Source: an uncultured Pseudomonadota bacterium
GTDB taxonomy: Bacteria > Pseudomonadota > Gammaproteobacteria > Burkholderiales > Usitatibacteraceae
Direction: 5' to 3'
NCBI GenBank assembly: GCA_946885905.1
Contig: CAMPHL010000120.1
Coordinates: 1-7,359, forward strand
DNA length: 7,359 bases
Position numbers and translations under genes: made by a program. The notes under the pieces were generated by a model. The model had not been told where the DNA came from and did not search any database. It saw only the letters and a program-made list of their open reading frames with translations. Positions within the stretch are counted from its first letter, which is position 1; each line of letters opens with the position of its first letter. Shown here piece after piece: positions 6,350 to 7,359 of the stretch.

Positions 6350-7188
6350 TGCAGCTCGTGGTCCTCTCCGGCGTGTCGGGCTCGGGCAAGAGCGTGGCGC
6401 TGCGGGCGCTCGAGGACGCGGGCTATTACTGCGTGGACAACCTGCCCGCCGACCTCATCGTCGCGCTCGCCGACTACGCCAAGTCGCGCGGCGAGGAGCG
6501 CGTGGCGATCGGCGCCGATGCGCGCAGCCGCGAGAGCCTCGGCCAGCTGCCGGAGATGGTCGATCGCATCCGCGAGCGCGGCATCGACGTGCGCGTGATC
6601 TTCCTCGACACCGATGACGAGAGCCTGCTGCGCCGTTTCTCGGAGACGCGGCGCCCGCATCCGCTCGCCGAAGGCGGCCGCACGACGGCCGAGGCGATCG
6701 CCGAGGAGCGCCGCGTGCTCTCGTGGCCCGCCGAGATCGGCCAGCGCATCGACACGAGCCACCTCACGCCGAACCAGCTGCGCGGCTGGATCCGCGACCT
6801 CGTCGTCACCGACCGCCAGAAGCTCACGCTCATCTTCGAGTCCTTCGGCTTCAAGGGCGGGGCGCCGCTGGACGCGGACTTCGTCTTCGACGCGCGCTGC
6901 GTGTTGCCCAACCCGCACTACGACCCGCAGTTAAGGCCCCTCACCGGCCACGACCCGGCCGTGGTGGAGTTCCTCGAGCGCGAGACGCAGGCCACCCTCC
7001 TGGTCGAGGACATCCAGGCCTTCCTGCAGCGATGGATCCCGCGCTTCGTGCTGGACCAGCGCCCGTCGATCACGGTCGCCGTCGGTTGCACCGGCGGGCG
7101 CCATCGCTCGATCTACATCGCCAACCAGCTGGCCGAGCGCTTCCAATCCGAGCACCACGTCGTAGTCCGCCACCGCGATACGCACTGA
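6349..7188 (+). CDS. rapZ: RNase adapter / nucleotide-binding protein RapZ
   Basis: RapZ (YhbJ; YvcJ in Bacillus) is a P-loop protein. In E. coli it binds the sRNAs GlmY and GlmZ and presents GlmZ to RNase E, so controlling glucosamine-6-phosphate synthase. The product is 279 residues (284 in E. coli). Walker A is GVSGSGKS (8-15), followed by AGYYCVDNLPADL and a Walker B-like VIFLDT. RRPHPL and the later PNPHYDPQLRPLTG are family blocks, and the C-terminal domain carries GCTGGRHRS (246-254). It ends VRHRDTH and lacks the KRK tail that binds RNA in E. coli, while E. coli K270 aligns with a histidine. The sRNA-adaptor role is therefore not assured, and ligand sensing or an HprK/PTS-linked role is equally possible. 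The start shares a base with the hprK stop; GAGG at 6335-6338 may serve as ribosome binding site. Confidence 0.96.
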   Translation: MQLVVLSGVSGSGKSVALRALEDAGYYCVDNLPADLIVALADYAKSRGEERVAIGADARSRESLGQLPEMVDRIRERGIDVRVIFLDTDDESLLRRFSETRRPHPLAEGGRTTAEAIAEERRVLSWPAEIGQRIDTSHLTPNQLRGWIRDLVVTDRQKLTLIFESFGFKGGAPLDADFVFDARCVLPNPHYDPQLRPLTGHDPAVVEFLERETQATLLVEDIQAFLQRWIPRFVLDQRPSITVAVGCTGGRHRSIYIANQLAERFQSEHHVVVRHRDTH

Positions 7189-7196
7189 CGGCGGAC
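7165..7196 (+). repeat. 7-bp inverted repeat across the rapZ stop codon
   Basis: GTCCGCC at 7165-7171 is the exact reverse complement of GGCGGAC at 7190-7196, with an 18-nt loop holding the rapZ stop. No T-tract follows, so it is not a convincing rho-independent terminator. The right arm contains GGCGGA, the best ribosome-binding candidate for the next gene. A hairpin here could hide that site until ribosomes finishing rapZ open it. Repeats of this length occur by chance in DNA of this composition. Confidence 0.3.
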
Positions 7197-7209
7197 CCGC
7201 TTGCTCCTG

Positions 7210-7359
7210 ATGAACCTCTTCTCGGCGGCCGGCCGGCGCGAAAGCGTTCCGCTCTTCCCGCTGCAAACGGTCCTCTTTCCGGGATCGGTGCTGCCGCTGC
7301 GCGTCTTCGAGGCGCGCTACATGGACACGCTCATCGGCCCGTATCCTGCGGAGAAGGAG
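7210..7359 (+). CDS. LON substrate-binding-domain protein, 3' end missing
   Basis: Fifty codons are visible before the window ends. The sequence VPLFPLQTVLFPGSVLPLRVFEARYMDTL (residues 13-41) is the opening of the LON N-terminal substrate-binding domain as found in stand-alone LON-domain proteins of about 200 residues, where PLFPL, LFPG, LPLR and FE.RY are characteristic. Full-length Lon proteases start differently (a VLPLRDVVVYP-like block), so a complete Lon is unlikely, though the missing 3' end prevents certainty. Function of stand-alone members is unknown; protein or peptide binding is presumed from the domain. The ATG at 7210 is used as start. An in-frame TTG at 7201 lies only 5 nt after GGCGGA (7190-7195) and may be the real start, adding three residues. 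The gap from rapZ is 21 nt, so co-transcription is likely. Confidence 0.85.
   Translation, partial: MNLFSAAGRRESVPLFPLQTVLFPGSVLPLRVFEARYMDTLIGPYPAEKE

Noticed and set aside
5785..6918. Minus-strand open frame of 377 codons opposite hprK/rapZ
   Set aside because: Crosses two well-supported genes and shows only composition-driven, repetitive sequence.
7165..7205. Rho-independent terminator after rapZ
   Set aside because: The stem is only 7 bp with an 18-nt loop and no following T-tract.
7210..7359. Start of the ATP-dependent Lon protease
   Set aside because: The PLFPL/LFPG/LPLR/FE.RY pattern fits stand-alone LON-domain proteins better than the N-terminus of full Lon.

Overview
The window is a compact stretch of a high-G+C proteobacterial chromosome, most likely from a betaproteobacterium. 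All eleven genes lie on the + strand. The order is kdsD (5' end missing), kdsC, lptC, lptA, lptB, rpoN, hpf, ptsN, hprK, rapZ, then the start of a LON-substrate-binding-domain gene cut by the right edge. The lineage call is an inference: the kds-lpt-rpoN-hpf-ptsN-rapZ order is the classic Gram-negative arrangement, and an hprK between ptsN and rapZ is typical of Betaproteobacteria rather than enterics or pseudomonads.

Positions 3-3119 form an envelope block. KdsD and KdsC supply Kdo for the inner core of lipopolysaccharide. LptC (inner-membrane anchored), LptA (periplasmic bridge) and LptB (cytoplasmic ATPase) are parts of the machine that moves finished LPS to the outer membrane. Positions 3146-7188 form a regulatory block: sigma-54 (RpoN), a short ribosome hibernation factor (HPF), the nitrogen-PTS protein EIIA-Ntr (PtsN), HPr kinase/phosphorylase (HprK) and the nucleotide-binding adaptor RapZ. 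No HPr/NPr or EI gene lies in the window, so the phosphate donors for PtsN and the substrate of HprK must be encoded elsewhere.

Packing is extreme. The longest gap is 26 nt (lptB to rpoN), and five junctions overlap: ATGA at kdsD/kdsC and lptC/lptA, TGATG at lptA/lptB and hprK/rapZ, and 32 nt at ptsN/hprK. This points to one or a few polycistronic transcripts with translational coupling. The only strong Shine-Dalgarno sequence is in front of hpf. A TATAAT hexamer near the end of lptB is a possible internal promoter for rpoN and downstream genes. There is no stretch of 300 bases without a gene, and I see no tRNA, rRNA, insertion sequence, CRISPR array or convincing rho-independent terminator.

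I found no undescribed system. The points worth checking are regulatory or architectural: the possible rpoN promoter, inverted repeats at the lptB/rpoN and rapZ/LON junctions, the ptsN-hprK overlap, an N-terminal extension on LptB, a RapZ lacking the basic tail used for sRNA binding in E. coli, and the absence of npr after rapZ.
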